Numbered from the stretch's first letter, positions 8,625 through 17,457 are shown. The stretch: 57,780 bases of DNA from Planctomycetota bacterium (GCA_019636275.1 JAHBXY010000043.1:1-57780), one strand, 5' to 3'. Translations and numbers: made by a program. Notes: generated by a model not told the origin, from the letters alone.

Positions 8625-9212
8625 ATGCCCCTCGTTGGCTCGCCCGCCCCGAAGTTCAACAGCAAGGCCGTGATCGGCAAGGAGATCGTGGAGCTGCCCT
8701 GGGAGAAGCTCCACGAGGGCAAGTGGCTGGTCCTGTTCTTCTACCCGCTCGACTTCACCTTCGTCTGCCCGACGGAGATCACGGCCTTCAGCGACGCGAC
8801 CCCGAAGTTCGCCGAGCTCGGCGCCAAGGTCGCGGCCGTCTCGGTCGACAGCGTCTACTCGCACCTCGCGTGGGTGAACACCGACCGCAAGCAGGGCGGC
8901 CTGGGCGAGATCAAGTTCCCGCTCGTCGCCGACCTCAACAAGTCGATCGCCCGCAGCTACGACGTGCTGCTCGAGAGCGCCGGGATCGCCCTGCGCGGCC
9001 TGTTCATCATCGACCCGAAGGGCGTCGTCCGCTCGGCGATCGTCAACGACCTGCCGGTCGGCCGCAACGTCGACGAGGCCCTGCGGATCATCCAGGCCTT
9101 CCAGTACAACGAGAAGCACGGCGAGGTCTGCCCGGCCAACTGGACCCCCGGCAAGGAGGGGATGAAGGCCGACCCGGTGAACTCGAAGAAGTACTTCGCG
9201 AAGAACGCCTAG
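8625..9212 (+). CDS. 2-Cys peroxiredoxin (AhpC/Prx1 type)
   Basis: A 195-residue typical 2-Cys peroxiredoxin that reduces hydrogen peroxide and organic peroxides in the cytoplasm. Peroxidatic Cys48 sits in [10 protein letters not shown] and the resolving Cys (about 169) in GEVCPANW. Other marks are [20 protein letters not shown] and [14 protein letters not shown]. The C-terminal tail after the resolving Cys (GKEGMKADP...KYFAKNA) is of the sensitive, long-tail kind. GGAGGA lies just before the ATG. No reductase partner (AhpF/AhpD) is adjacent, so thioredoxin is the likely donor. Confidence 0.95.
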   Translation: MPLVGSPAPKFNSKAVIGKEIVELPWEKLHEGKWLVLFFYPLDFTFVCPTEITAFSDATPKFAELGAKVAAVSVDSVYSHLAWVNTDRKQGGLGEIKFPLVADLNKSIARSYDVLLESAGIALRGLFIIDPKGVVRSAIVNDLPVGRNVDEALRIIQAFQYNEKHGEVCPANWTPGKEGMKADPVNSKKYFAKNA

Positions 9213-9233
9213 TCGCTTCGAGGCTCCGACGCC

Positions 9234-9276
9234 GCGACCCCCGGCCAGCCCCGCTGGCGCGGGGGTCGCGCGCTTT
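9234..9276 (+). terminator. Rho-independent terminator of the peroxiredoxin gene
   Basis: GCGACCCCC (9234-9242) pairs with GGGGGTCGC (9261-9269), followed by GCGCTTTCCTG. The stem begins 21 bases after the stop codon. Confidence 0.7.
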
Positions 9277-9405
9277 CCTGTCGCATGGAGTCGGAGAGCT
9301 GGGAGGACCGCGCACGCGGACCTCGCTCGCCTTCGCTTCGCGGTGCTCGGCGCGGCAGCGCCGCGCCTGGGCCCGCTCGCGCCGGGCCCTCCGGGCCCGG
9401 ACGTG

Positions 9406-9449
9406 GTCCGTCAGGAGCGAGCCGTCGGGCTCGCTCGCTCCTGACGGAC
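9406..9449 (-). terminator. 16 bp perfect hairpin after the TusA/ferritin gene
   Basis: GTCCGTCAGGAGCGAG (9406-9421) and CTCGCTCCTGACGGAC (9434-9449) form a perfect 16 bp stem with a 12-base loop. It starts only 3 bases beyond the minus-strand stop at 9453, so it most likely ends the minus-strand operon. It could also work against readthrough from the left. Confidence 0.7.
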
Positions 9450-9452
9450 CCA

Positions 9453-10634
9453 CTACATGAAGTTGCGCGTGTGCAGCGACGACAGCGCCGCCGCTTCGCC
9501 CTCCGTGAAGCCGAGCATCTTCAGCCGGTGGCGCCGACCCTGGTCCATCTCGCCCACGAGCGCCACGACGCGGTCGTGGCCGCGGCCGATCGCCTCGGGG
9601 GTCCAGGCGCCCGCCGCGAGCAGGACGAGCGCGTCGTGGACCTCGGCGTTGAGCCCGGCCGTGTGCTGCAGCGCCGAGTGGCGCCGCTCGACCGCCGCCG
9701 CCAGGCGCCCGCGCAGGGCCGGGTCGTGGTCGACCTCGCGCCGCAGGTGCGCCAGGCCGAAGGCCACGTGGCGCGCCTCGTCCTGCCCGGAGAGCCGCGC
9801 GACGGCCGCCGTCACCGGGTCCGGGGCGTGGTCGGCGATGAACTTGAGGAGCGACACGAACGTCCCCTCGCCCATGACCGAGAGGAGGAAGCTCGCCAGG
9901 GCGAAGTCCGGCTCGTCGACGAGCGTCTTGAGCGAAGCCTGGCCGCCGACGGTCGACAGGCCCAGCGCCGGCCCGCGCAGGAGCGCGCGCCGGGTGAAGA
10001 CCTCGATGTGCCGCGCCTCGTCGGCGACCTGCACGGCGAGCACCTGCAGGACCTCCCGGAAGTGCGGGTGGACCTTCGCCAGGAAGCGCGCCGGCACCTG
10101 CAGGGCGGCGACCTCGTTCTCGATCAGGTAGGTCATCACCTGCGTGACCGCCGCCTCGACCTCGGCCGGCAGGTCGACCGCCGCGTCCCACGGGATCGCG
10201 GTCGCCGGGTCCCACTGCGCGGCCGCCGCCTGGGTGTAGAGGCGCGGGGCGTCGTCGGCCCACACCTGCTCGCGCCGGTCGAGCGGGTAATCGAACGTGG
10301 GCCCGCCCGCCTCGACCAGCGCCCCGCGCGCGGCCAGGCCCCAGGTGGCCGGCGCCCGCGCGACCAGGCCGTCGGGCGCCGGACCGCCCGCGCGCTCCGC
10401 CCCGGCCCACCGCCCGACCTCGGCCGCGCCCCGGCGCACCCTGCCGCCGCCCGGGCCGACCTCGACCACCTCGTGGCCCTGCGCCCGGCACCAGGCCGGA
10501 AGGTGAACGGGGAGCGCCGGGTGCCGACCGATCACCTGCACGACGCCGCCCACCGGGACCGTCGAGAGCGCCTGCTTGATCAGCAGGTGTCCGCCGCGGT
10601 CGAGGCCGAGGTCCCCGAGGTCGACGTGGCTCAT
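9453..10634 (-). CDS. TusA-like domain fused to a diiron ferritin-like domain
   Basis: A 393-residue protein. The N-terminal ~75 residues resemble a TusA/SirA sulfur-carrier fold (LIKQALSTVPVGGVVQVIG, PAWCRAQGHEVVEV), although the catalytic CPxP is not present; the only nearby Cys is in AWCRAQG. After a Gly/Ala-rich linker comes a four-helix ferritin-like domain (about 130-390) with diiron-type ligands ENE, DEARHIEVF, GEGTF and DEARHVAF, in the ExxH order of R2-like oxidases. The QWDPATAIPWD segment before the bundle is a feature of these proteins. The ATG overlaps the upstream stop (ATGA). Probably an oxidase or oxygenase; substrate unknown. Confidence 0.75.
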   Translation of the reverse strand: MSHVDLGDLGLDRGGHLLIKQALSTVPVGGVVQVIGRHPALPVHLPAWCRAQGHEVVEVGPGGGRVRRGAAEVGRWAGAERAGGPAPDGLVARAPATWGLAARGALVEAGGPTFDYPLDRREQVWADDAPRLYTQAAAAQWDPATAIPWDAAVDLPAEVEAAVTQVMTYLIENEVAALQVPARFLAKVHPHFREVLQVLAVQVADEARHIEVFTRRALLRGPALGLSTVGGQASLKTLVDEPDFALASFLLSVMGEGTFVSLLKFIADHAPDPVTAAVARLSGQDEARHVAFGLAHLRREVDHDPALRGRLAAAVERRHSALQHTAGLNAEVHDALVLLAAGAWTPEAIGRGHDRVVALVGEMDQGRRHRLKMLGFTEGEAAALSSLHTRNFM

Positions 10635-11659
10635 GGGTCACCCTGCACGAGCGTCCGCACTCCGTCCGTGAACTGGACCTGGATCTTCCGCCCCTGCTCC
10701 GTGGCGACCAGGCCCTCGCCGTACTTCGAGTGCTGGAGACGATCTCCGGCTCTGAAGCGGCGGGATGGGTGGTAGTCGCGCGTGAGGGGCACCGCCACCC
10801 TGAACCCTGCCTCGGCGAACCCATCCGGCTCCTCCACGAAGCGGTCGTCGGGCGCGAGCTCCATGAACCGGAAGCTCGTCGAGCGGCAGCGACTGAACTC
10901 GCTCGACCAGGAGCCCCCGCGAAGAATGCGGTAGTGGTGCTCCCCGGGGTCACCCTCGGGAACCTGGAGGTAGGTGCACACCGGGGCGTCGCCGACCCAC
11001 TCCCAGACGGTCCCGAGCGTCGCGAGGAGCCCGAACGCGTTGACCGTCCGCCCGTCGATCGAGAGCGTCCGTCGCTTGCGCTCGCAGACGCATCGCTCGA
11101 AGTCGGGCTCGTCCCCCCAGAAGTAGCGCGTCGTCGTGCCCGCCCGGCAGGCCCACTCCCACTCCGCCTCCGTGGGCAGCCGCAGCCCTGCCTGCGTGAG
11201 GACCTCGACCGCTTCGTGCCAGCTCACCCCCGCAAGGGCCTGCTCGGCGCCGCGCGCGGGGTCGCCTGCGCCTCGCAGGCGCGCCCAACCTCGCGAGGTC
11301 ACCGGCGTCTTCCCGATCGCCACCGGACGCACGGCCTCGTCCTGGACCACCGCGCGAGGGTTCACGTAGCTGGCGGTGTCCTCGCTCCACCAGTTCCGGG
11401 CGTCGTCGAACGCCCGCTCCACCTCCGCGCCTCGCGTGTAGCTCCCGCCCGGCAGGAGCTGGAGCTCGACCCCGGTGGGCACGTGGCGCACGGTCGCGAT
11501 CTGGTGGCGAGCTTGCTCGCACGAGTATGTCTCGGTCTCGACGTGCTCGAAGGTGGCGCCGAGTCGCGCCACCCCCGCCGAGATCGCGACCGCGCGCTCG
11601 ACGTCGGTCGCGGCGTCCCAGGCGGAGAGGTCCTCCAGGAGATCGAGCGGTCCGGACAC
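10631..11659 (-). CDS. Formylglycine-generating-enzyme-like (SUMF1/EgtB fold) protein with C-terminal SH3-like tail
   Basis: A 342-residue protein from a GTG at 11659 (GAGGGA just upstream, 5 bases after the previous stop). After ~70 residues comes the FGE/SUMF1 fold: LQLLPGGSYTRG, PVTSRGWARL, VSWHEAVEVL, GLRLPTEAEWEWACRAG, FWGDE, NAFGLLATLGTVWEWV, RILRGGSWSS and AGFRVAV. Family members oxidise a Cys to formylglycine, or form C-S bonds as in EgtB. The two catalytic Cys of true FGE are not clear here. The last ~45 residues (FRAGDRLQHSKYGEGLVATEQ...) form the SH3-like module found at the end of UvrD/PcrA helicases, an unusual addition that may mediate binding. Confidence 0.75.
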   Translation of the reverse strand: MSGPLDLLEDLSAWDAATDVERAVAISAGVARLGATFEHVETETYSCEQARHQIATVRHVPTGVELQLLPGGSYTRGAEVERAFDDARNWWSEDTASYVNPRAVVQDEAVRPVAIGKTPVTSRGWARLRGAGDPARGAEQALAGVSWHEAVEVLTQAGLRLPTEAEWEWACRAGTTTRYFWGDEPDFERCVCERKRRTLSIDGRTVNAFGLLATLGTVWEWVGDAPVCTYLQVPEGDPGEHHYRILRGGSWSSEFSRCRSTSFRFMELAPDDRFVEEPDGFAEAGFRVAVPLTRDYHPSRRFRAGDRLQHSKYGEGLVATEQGRKIQVQFTDGVRTLVQGDP

Positions 11660-11664
11660 GTCCC

Positions 11665-12495
11665 TCAGCCTATCGTCAGATCGAGCCCCAGCCCGTCCAC
11701 CGCCTCCTCCAGCAGCGCGTAGCCGCTCGTGCGGCCGGGGAGCCACTGCTTGAGCCCCTCGAGGTCGAGGAGCGGTCGCACCTCGGGGTCGTCGTAGCGC
11801 ATGGAGAGCAGCAGGTCGACGAAGCGCGCCACGAGCGCCGGCTCGACGCCCTCGAGCACGGTCATGTTGCAGTGGTCGTAGCGGCCGGTCTGGGCCAGGA
11901 CCCGCGTCGACCCGGGCGGGAGGGTGCCGTCGCGCGAGAAGGCCAGGTGGTTGCCGTCGATCACGCACGCGGCGTCGGCCCGGCCCTCGAGCAGAGCCTT
12001 CGCGGCGTCGCGCTCACCGCCCACGTGGTCGCCGTGCTTGCCCACGAGGACGTCGTGGCGCAGGACCTCGACGTCGCGGCCGGGCTCGAGGCCCGCCGCG
12101 CGCAGGTGCCCGAGCGGGATCAGCGTGGCCTGGGGCGAGTCGCTGGCGCCCACCGCGACGCGCTTGCCGCGCAGGTCGGCCACGGCCTCGAACGACGAGT
12201 CGGCGCGCACGAGGACGACCGAGGTCAGGTCGCGGTCGGTGTCGCGCATGCAGACGGCGCGGGCGACGCGCCCGCGCGCGCGCGCGGCGCGGTCGGCCTC
12301 GACCCACGCCAGGGGCGAGTTCCAGGCGGCGTGGACGTGGCCGGCGAGGAGGGCCTCGACCTGCCGCTCGTAGTTCGAGTAGAGGACGTAGTCGAACGGC
12401 AGGCCCCGCGCCGCGAACCAGCGGACGAAGCCCTCCCAGATCGTGACCACCTTGGGGTCGTAGGCCACGGCCCCCATGAGCAACGTGTCGGCCAC
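11665..12495 (-). CDS. Cytosolic PhnD/SsuA-like periplasmic-binding-fold protein
   Basis: A 276-residue protein starting at GTG 12495, with AGGAGG 5 bases upstream. The fold is that of phosphonate/sulfonate binding proteins: LLMGAVAYDPKVVTIWEGF, YERQVEALLAGHVHAAWNSPLAW, SVVLVRADSSFEAVADLRGKR, DSPQATLIPL, HVGGERDAAKALLEGRADAACV. It has no signal peptide and no ABC permease or ATPase nearby, so it is unlikely to be a transporter component. It is more likely a cytosolic ligand-binding or catalytic relative. It heads the three-gene group with the FGE-like and TusA/ferritin genes. Confidence 0.8.
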   Translation of the reverse strand: MADTLLMGAVAYDPKVVTIWEGFVRWFAARGLPFDYVLYSNYERQVEALLAGHVHAAWNSPLAWVEADRAARARGRVARAVCMRDTDRDLTSVVLVRADSSFEAVADLRGKRVAVGASDSPQATLIPLGHLRAAGLEPGRDVEVLRHDVLVGKHGDHVGGERDAAKALLEGRADAACVIDGNHLAFSRDGTLPPGSTRVLAQTGRYDHCNMTVLEGVEPALVARFVDLLLSMRYDDPEVRPLLDLEGLKQWLPGRTSGYALLEEAVDGLGLDLTIG

Positions 12496-12523
12496 GGCGC
12501 CTCCTGGCTCTGAAGAATGATGA

Positions 12524-12686
12524 TCGCGTGACGAAGTCCGCACCGCATCTGCACGAATCCCTGAACGATCCTCGCCAGGCCGTCGGCCACGTCGCTCGGG
12601 GCTCGGCGCTCCTCGACGACACCGTGTCGAGACCGGCCCGGTGTTCGCCGAGCCGCTCGCCCGGCAACGCCCGGATCAGGATCCGG
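12524..12686 (+). repeat. Dispersed structured intergenic repeat, copy A
   Basis: About 160 bases that recur, at roughly 90% identity by eye, in inverted orientation at 33041-33203. Inside are nested inverted repeats: GGCTCGGCG pairs with CGCCGAGCC, enclosing GACAC-C-GTGTC. The copy ends in CCGGATCAGGATCCGG, a near-perfect palindrome. It lies between the acyl-CoA dehydrogenase-like gene and the PhnD-like gene. Confidence 0.85.
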
Positions 12687-12687
12687 G

Positions 12688-13824
12688 CTAGCCGAACAGC
12701 GGCAGCCCGCAGACCGCCTTGCCGATGAAGTCGAACAGCTGGTCGCTCGTCGGCGCCATGACGCTGGCGGCCCGCGCGTCCCGGAAGCGCCGCTCGACGC
12801 CGACCTCCTTGCGGTAGGCCGCGCCGCCGCACACGCGCATGGCGAGGTCGGTGACCTCGAGCGCCGCCTCGCCGGCGGCCGCCTTGGTCTCGAGCACGCG
12901 GAGCATGGCGTCCTCGCGCCCCGCCTCGACGGCGGCGATCGTGTCGAGCCACAGCGCGCGCGCCTGGTCGGTCTCGATCCGCGCCCGGGCCACGTAGGCG
13001 CGGATCGTCGGCAGGTCGGCGAGCGACGTGTTCGCGTGCTCGAGGCGAGTCCCGCCGACGTGTGCGGCCGCGCCGCGCACCGCCGCCTCCATGAGGCCGA
13101 GCGAGCAGGCGGCGTTCATGAGCGAGAAGCGCGGCAGGACGACGCCCATCATCAGGTCGAAGCCCTTCCCGTCCTCGCCCAGCCGCGCCGAGGCGGGCAC
13201 GCGGACGCCCTCGGCCGCGACCGGCGACGAGTCGTTGCCGCGGAGGCCAAGGCCCTCGAACGGCGCCCCCGGCCGCACACCGGGCGCCGCGGCCGGCACG
13301 AGCCAGAGCGTGCTGGCGCCCTCGGCGGCGATCGGCCGGCTCGACCACACGTAGGCCGCGGCCTTGCGGCACGAGGTCACCCAGCTCTTCCGGGCGTCGA
13401 GGACGACCGCGTCGCCGTCGGCGCGCGCCGCGCTCACCGGCGCCCAGAAGTGGCTGCGCGAGCCCTGCTCCGAGAAGGCCAGCGTCGAGAGGTGCTCGCC
13501 GCGCGCGATCGCGCGCCGGACCTCCTCGGCGCCGGCCGCCTCGACCACGCCGGCGCCGGCGTAGTGCATGCAGGTGACCATCGCGGTCGACGCGCACTCG
13601 CGGGCCAGCCGCTCGACGACGAGCGCGGCGGCGCGGTTGCCGTGACCCAGGCCGCCCACCTCGCGCGCGCTGACCAGGCCCAGGAGGCCCTCCCGGCGCA
13701 GGGCGGCCACGGCCTCGTCAGGGAAGGCCGCGTCGCGGTCAACCCGCCCGGCGTGCTCGGCGGCGACGCTGGCGACCCGCTCGGCGCGGGCGAGGACGTC
13801 GTCCAGGGGAAGCTCTTGGCTCAT
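12688..13824 (-). CDS. Acyl-CoA dehydrogenase-family flavoprotein, catalytic Glu missing
   Basis: A 378-residue acyl-CoA dehydrogenase fold: helical N-terminus, FAD-binding middle (TLAFSEQGSRSHFW, KSWVTSCRKAAAYVWSS), and C-terminal helices with CGGAAYRKEVGVERRFRDARAA. In the usual enzymes the catalytic base lies in IYEGT; here the aligned segment reads VMAPTSDQLFD, with Ala in place of Glu. This makes ordinary acyl-CoA oxidation doubtful and fits better with the flavin monooxygenase branch (DszC/SfnC-like) that also lacks the base. It lies upstream of the PhnD-like, FGE-like and TusA/ferritin genes on the same strand, separated by repeat copy A. Confidence 0.75.
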   Translation of the reverse strand: MSQELPLDDVLARAERVASVAAEHAGRVDRDAAFPDEAVAALRREGLLGLVSAREVGGLGHGNRAAALVVERLARECASTAMVTCMHYAGAGVVEAAGAEEVRRAIARGEHLSTLAFSEQGSRSHFWAPVSAARADGDAVVLDARKSWVTSCRKAAAYVWSSRPIAAEGASTLWLVPAAAPGVRPGAPFEGLGLRGNDSSPVAAEGVRVPASARLGEDGKGFDLMMGVVLPRFSLMNAACSLGLMEAAVRGAAAHVGGTRLEHANTSLADLPTIRAYVARARIETDQARALWLDTIAAVEAGREDAMLRVLETKAAAGEAALEVTDLAMRVCGGAAYRKEVGVERRFRDARAASVMAPTSDQLFDFIGKAVCGLPLFG

Positions 13825-14003
13825 GGAGTCCTCCGGCGGCGCGGGCGCGCGCCGGCCGGAGGCTCAGCGCGCGTGGCGTCGCGAGTGGTGCTGGCGAGGC
13901 CCGACGCCGTCGGGCGCCTCGCGCGGTCAGGTCCAGCGGTGCTTGTGGTTCATGGCTCGAGGTCGATCCTACTCGCTATACCTGCCGGGGACGAGGTGAC
14001 CCC

Positions 14004-14693
14004 GTGGACGACGACGTGCAGCGGCTCCTGCGCGAGGCCGAGGCCAGCCCGGGCGACGCGGCGCTCGCGCGCCGCGTCGACGGGGCGCTGCGCCGCGCCG
14101 GCCGCGACGACGAGCGCCGGGCGCGCTTCCGCTTCAAGTTCCAGTGCCCGCTCCGCTTCGAGGACCTGAAGGCGGAGCCCTCGGATCCGCTCGTGCGGAG
14201 CTGCGAGCGCTGCCACCGGCAGGTGCGCTTCGTGGCCGCGGTCGACGCGCTGGCCGAGCAGGTCGCGCAGGGGCACTGCGTCGCCTTCGAGCGGCGCGTC
14301 CTGGGCGACGTGGTCGCCCGCGTGGCAGACGACCCCCGCCAGCACTCGGCGCGCGTCCCGGGGGCGCCCTGCCTCGTGCCGACCGACCTGCCCTGGGTGG
14401 ACCTCGACGCCTTCACGCCCACCCCCGACCTGCTGCGCGTCCTCCCGGGCGTGCTCGCCCACGAGCACCGCGCGGTCCCCGTGGCCGCCGCGCCGCGGGT
14501 GCTCCGCGTCGCCTGCGCGACGCTCGCCGATCGGGTCGTTCAGGAGCTGACCTTCATGACCGGCATGCGGATCGAGCTGGCGCTCGCCGACCCCGCCGCG
14601 GTCGACCGCGCGCTCGAGCGCCTCTACGGGCCCGAGGAGGAGCACTTCCTCATGGGCGAAGTCGTCGCTGGAGACCCCGGCGGGGCGCTCTAG
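14004..14693 (+). CDS. Zinc-finger protein with C-terminal MshEN domain
   Basis: A 229-residue protein from a GTG. The N-terminal ~40 residues are an acidic helical stretch (LREAEASPGDAALARRVDGA). A zinc-binding-type Cys set follows (FQCPLRFEDLK...RSCERCHRQV, about residues 48-75). The C-terminal ~90 residues match the MshEN/GspE N-terminal domain (DLLRVLPGVLAHEHRAVPVA, LRVACATLADRVVQEL, MRIELALADPAAVDRALERLYG). In other proteins this domain binds cyclic-di-GMP or assembles type II secretion and type IV pilus ATPases. No ATPase domain is present, so it is probably a regulator or adaptor. TATACC upstream (about 13976) could be its -10. Confidence 0.75.
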   Translation: MDDDVQRLLREAEASPGDAALARRVDGALRRAGRDDERRARFRFKFQCPLRFEDLKAEPSDPLVRSCERCHRQVRFVAAVDALAEQVAQGHCVAFERRVLGDVVARVADDPRQHSARVPGAPCLVPTDLPWVDLDAFTPTPDLLRVLPGVLAHEHRAVPVAAAPRVLRVACATLADRVVQELTFMTGMRIELALADPAAVDRALERLYGPEEEHFLMGEVVAGDPGGAL

Positions 14694-14778
14694 CCTGGTC
14701 GCACGGTGCGGGGAGCGCACACGGGCAAGCGCGCGAGCCGAGACCAGAGCTCGCGTAGCGTGGCTCCAGGCGGCAGGC

Positions 14779-14784
14779 TACGCT
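14779..14784 (+). promoter_or_regulatory. -10 box of a leaderless-type promoter
   Basis: TACGCT lies 7 bases before the GTG at 14792. No Shine-Dalgarno can fit in between, so the transcript would start at or near the start codon. Confidence 0.4.
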
Positions 14785-14791
14785 CCTCCCC

Positions 14792-17446
14792 GTGACAGAC
14801 GCCGATCGATCGGACCATGGGGGCGGGCCTGGAGTCGTCTGGGAGGCCCTGCCGCTCGACCCGGCCGACGTCACGGGCTCGCTCCTCGCGGCGGGTCCTG
14901 GCGCGGGCCTCTGCCTCGTGGACCCCGCGGAGGGGCGTAGCCTCCCGGTGACCGGACCGGTGCGGATCGGGTCGGGCCAGCGCAACGACCTGGTGCTCCG
15001 CGCGTCGAGCGTCATGTACTCGCACGCGGTCCTGCACCCCGACGGCTCTCTCGAGGTCCTCAGCCCGATCCACACCAAGCTGGACGGACGCCCCGTGGGC
15101 AAGGGGCGCCACCCCGTGGCGCCGGGCGCCCGGATCGAGCTGGGGGAGGGCGTGCTCGAGGTCGCCGCGGCGGAGCCGGCGCCAGGGACCCTGTCCGGTG
15201 TGTTCGACGGTTGGGCGGCCGGGGAGCGCGCGGGAGCCTGGCCGGGCGTCGGCCCGGTCCCCGTCGACGGCGCTCCGGTCGGGGGCGGCCTGCCCGAGCG
15301 GACGAAGGGGGTGTGGCTCGTGCCGCTCGAAGGCAGCCTCGCGACCCGGCTGCCCGAGCTGGGCTGGGGGCGCGCCTGTGGGCTCGTCCTGCGCTCGGCC
15401 TGCCCCCCCGGCCCCCTCGCCCGGCACCTCGCGGGGCTCCTGCGCGTGCGAGACCCGAGCAAGCGCGAGCGGCGCTGGCGGTGGTTCGACCCGCGCGTCG
15501 CGCGCACCGTCCTGCCCACGCTGGACGGCCCGCAGGCGGCCGCGCTGTTCGGCGTCGCCCCACGCGACGCCGACGGGCGCTGGCGCTGCCCGCTGGACGG
15601 AGGCCTGCTCCTGCCCCCCGGCGCGGCGCTGCCGACGCAGCCGGCCGCGGACGACGAGGAGGAGGCGCTCGCGCCCCGGCCGGGAGGCGGCGAGGCGCCG
15701 CGGGTGACCGCCGGGACGGAGACCACGGCCGTGGCTGCCGGCGCCGGGCGTCCTGCTTCGCTCGCGGGCATGGGCGACGCAGGGGCAGGCGCGCCGGCGA
15801 CGGCCGACGGCGCCGCTGACGTCGCCGCTGCGGACCTGCGGGGAGGCGAGGCGTCGGGCCAGGCGTCGCCGGAGCCAGTCGAGGTCGACGCCGCCCTGCC
15901 CGAGGACCCGATCCCGTGCGCGACGTGGACCTGCCCGGTGTGTCGGGCGGCCTGCACCGGCGCGCCTCCGCGCCTGATCGAGTGGCTGGCGGGGGAGGCC
16001 GACCCCGCGCAGGCCGAGGCCTGGCGCTGCGCCCCCGCGCCCGGGGTCGTGCGGCTGCCGCGGCGGGGCCGGCCCGGGCTGCAGCTCCGGCCGGACCAGG
16101 CCGCGGCGCTCGGGCTCCCGCCGGCGGCGGGAGAGGCGCCGCGCCCCTGGCCGCGCCCCGTCGTGCGTGAGCTGCCCCGGGTGCTCGTGATCACGCTCAC
16201 GTCGGGCGAGACGGTGCGCGGGCGCCCGCTCCGGGTGGACGACGGCCGCGTGCTCCTGCAGGACGAGGCCGGCGGCGTCTTCGAGGTGGACCTCGCCGCG
16301 CGGCGCGACGTCGCCCCCGTGCCCGAGTCAGGCGGCGAGACCCGACCGCTCCAGGAGCCGCTCGCCGAGGACGACGTGCCGCTCGACGGGCCGCAGGCGG
16401 TCGCCGCGTGGTTGGCCCCCTACCGGGCGCGCGGGCTCGAGGCCCACGTGCTGCTCGACGGCGCGGCCACCCCCGAGGCGGTGCTCGACGGGCTCACGGG
16501 CGCGCGCCCGCTCCTGCGCGGGCGACTCGCGCCCCGCGAGCGCGACCTGGCGCCCGCGCTCGTCCCGGCGCCCGCGGGCGACCCGCAGGCCGAGCGCCTC
16601 CTCGTCGAGGCGGTCGCGGGCGGCTGGGGCAGCGTCGTCGTCGCGGCCTGCGGGGTCGACGCCCTGGCGCGGCACCTGCGGCGGCTCCTCCGCGTCGAGG
16701 TCGAGGGCGAGCCCGACCCGCTCCACCTGCGGCTCGCCGCGCCGGCGACGCTCCGGGCGCTCCTCCCCGCCCTCTCCCCCGCGGACGTGGGGGTGGCGTT
16801 CGGCGCCGCGCGGCCGGCCGCAGCACCGGCCGCAGCACCGGGCGCAGCACCGGCCGAGGGAGGGGCCGGGCTCGAGTGCCCCGTCTGCGACGGCCGCCTC
16901 GCCGACGGCCCGACCGCCTGCGCCTGGTGCGACGCGCGGGTGGCCGACGGGTGGCTCGTCCACGCGGTGCTCGTGCCCGTGCCCGCGGCCCCGCCCGGCC
17001 TGGCCGTGGCGTACCGGCCGGGCGCCCCCGCCGGCGCGTTGCAGCCGCGACCTGGGCCCCGGCGTCTCCGCCTGGGGACCGCGCAGCTCGACGCGCTCGT
17101 GGACGCCGCGCCGGCGACCGCGCGCGCCGAGCGCGAGGCCTGGCTGGTCGACCACGCCCGCGCGCGCTACCCGAGCCGCTGCGTGGCGCTGGGCGAGGAG
17201 GCCGTCCGCGAGCGCGTCCGCGTCGGTCTCGACCGCGCGCGCGCCTACCGCCTGTTCGCCCTGGAGGACGTCGCCTGGCTCCTCGACGCCCTGTTCCTCG
17301 GCGACCCCGACTTCGAGCGGAGCCCATGGGGGTGGGCCTGGGTCCATGCGCTGTGCCTGCCCGGACCCCCCGTCGTCCGCCTGGAGCGGCTCATGGACCT
17401 CGTGGACCGCGACCTGGCCCGGCGCCGGGCCCGCGCCAGCTCGTAG
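14792..17446 (+). CDS. Large FHA and zinc-ribbon protein
   Basis: 884 residues. An FHA domain occupies about residues 45-125 (GPVRIGSGQRNDLVL, SSVMYSHAVLHPDG, TKLDGRPVGKG, ARIELGEGVLEV), which normally binds phosphothreonine. Further on are zinc-ribbon-like Cys pairs: CPVCRAACTG (~380) and CPVCDGRLADGPTACAWCDA (~693). Around 470-510 there is an SH3-like beta unit (VLVITLTSGETVRGRPLRVD). A 12-base tandem repeat near 16820-16860 encodes an Ala-Pro linker. The C-terminal ~130 residues are helical and unassigned. The next gene starts 11 bases after its stop. Function unknown; FHA suggests a link with Ser/Thr kinase signalling. Confidence 0.7.
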   Translation: MTDADRSDHGGGPGVVWEALPLDPADVTGSLLAAGPGAGLCLVDPAEGRSLPVTGPVRIGSGQRNDLVLRASSVMYSHAVLHPDGSLEVLSPIHTKLDGRPVGKGRHPVAPGARIELGEGVLEVAAAEPAPGTLSGVFDGWAAGERAGAWPGVGPVPVDGAPVGGGLPERTKGVWLVPLEGSLATRLPELGWGRACGLVLRSACPPGPLARHLAGLLRVRDPSKRERRWRWFDPRVARTVLPTLDGPQAAALFGVAPRDADGRWRCPLDGGLLLPPGAALPTQPAADDEEEALAPRPGGGEAPRVTAGTETTAVAAGAGRPASLAGMGDAGAGAPATADGAADVAAADLRGGEASGQASPEPVEVDAALPEDPIPCATWTCPVCRAACTGAPPRLIEWLAGEADPAQAEAWRCAPAPGVVRLPRRGRPGLQLRPDQAAALGLPPAAGEAPRPWPRPVVRELPRVLVITLTSGETVRGRPLRVDDGRVLLQDEAGGVFEVDLAARRDVAPVPESGGETRPLQEPLAEDDVPLDGPQAVAAWLAPYRARGLEAHVLLDGAATPEAVLDGLTGARPLLRGRLAPRERDLAPALVPAPAGDPQAERLLVEAVAGGWGSVVVAACGVDALARHLRRLLRVEVEGEPDPLHLRLAAPATLRALLPALSPADVGVAFGAARPAAAPAAAPGAAPAEGGAGLECPVCDGRLADGPTACAWCDARVADGWLVHAVLVPVPAAPPGLAVAYRPGAPAGALQPRPGPRRLRLGTAQLDALVDAAPATARAEREAWLVDHARARYPSRCVALGEEAVRERVRVGLDRARAYRLFALEDVAWLLDALFLGDPDFERSPWGWAWVHALCLPGPPVVRLERLMDLVDRDLARRRARASS

Positions 17447-17457
17447 GGAAGGCGCCC

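Noticed and set aside
11660..11968. Longer start for the FGE-like protein
   Set aside because: It would overlap most of the PhnD-like gene end and has shadow composition; the GTG at 11659 lies 5 bases after that gene.
12528..12728. Short open frame similar to one at 33009-33200
   Set aside because: The similarity is due to the non-coding dispersed repeat; differences do not follow codon positions, and there is no coding character.
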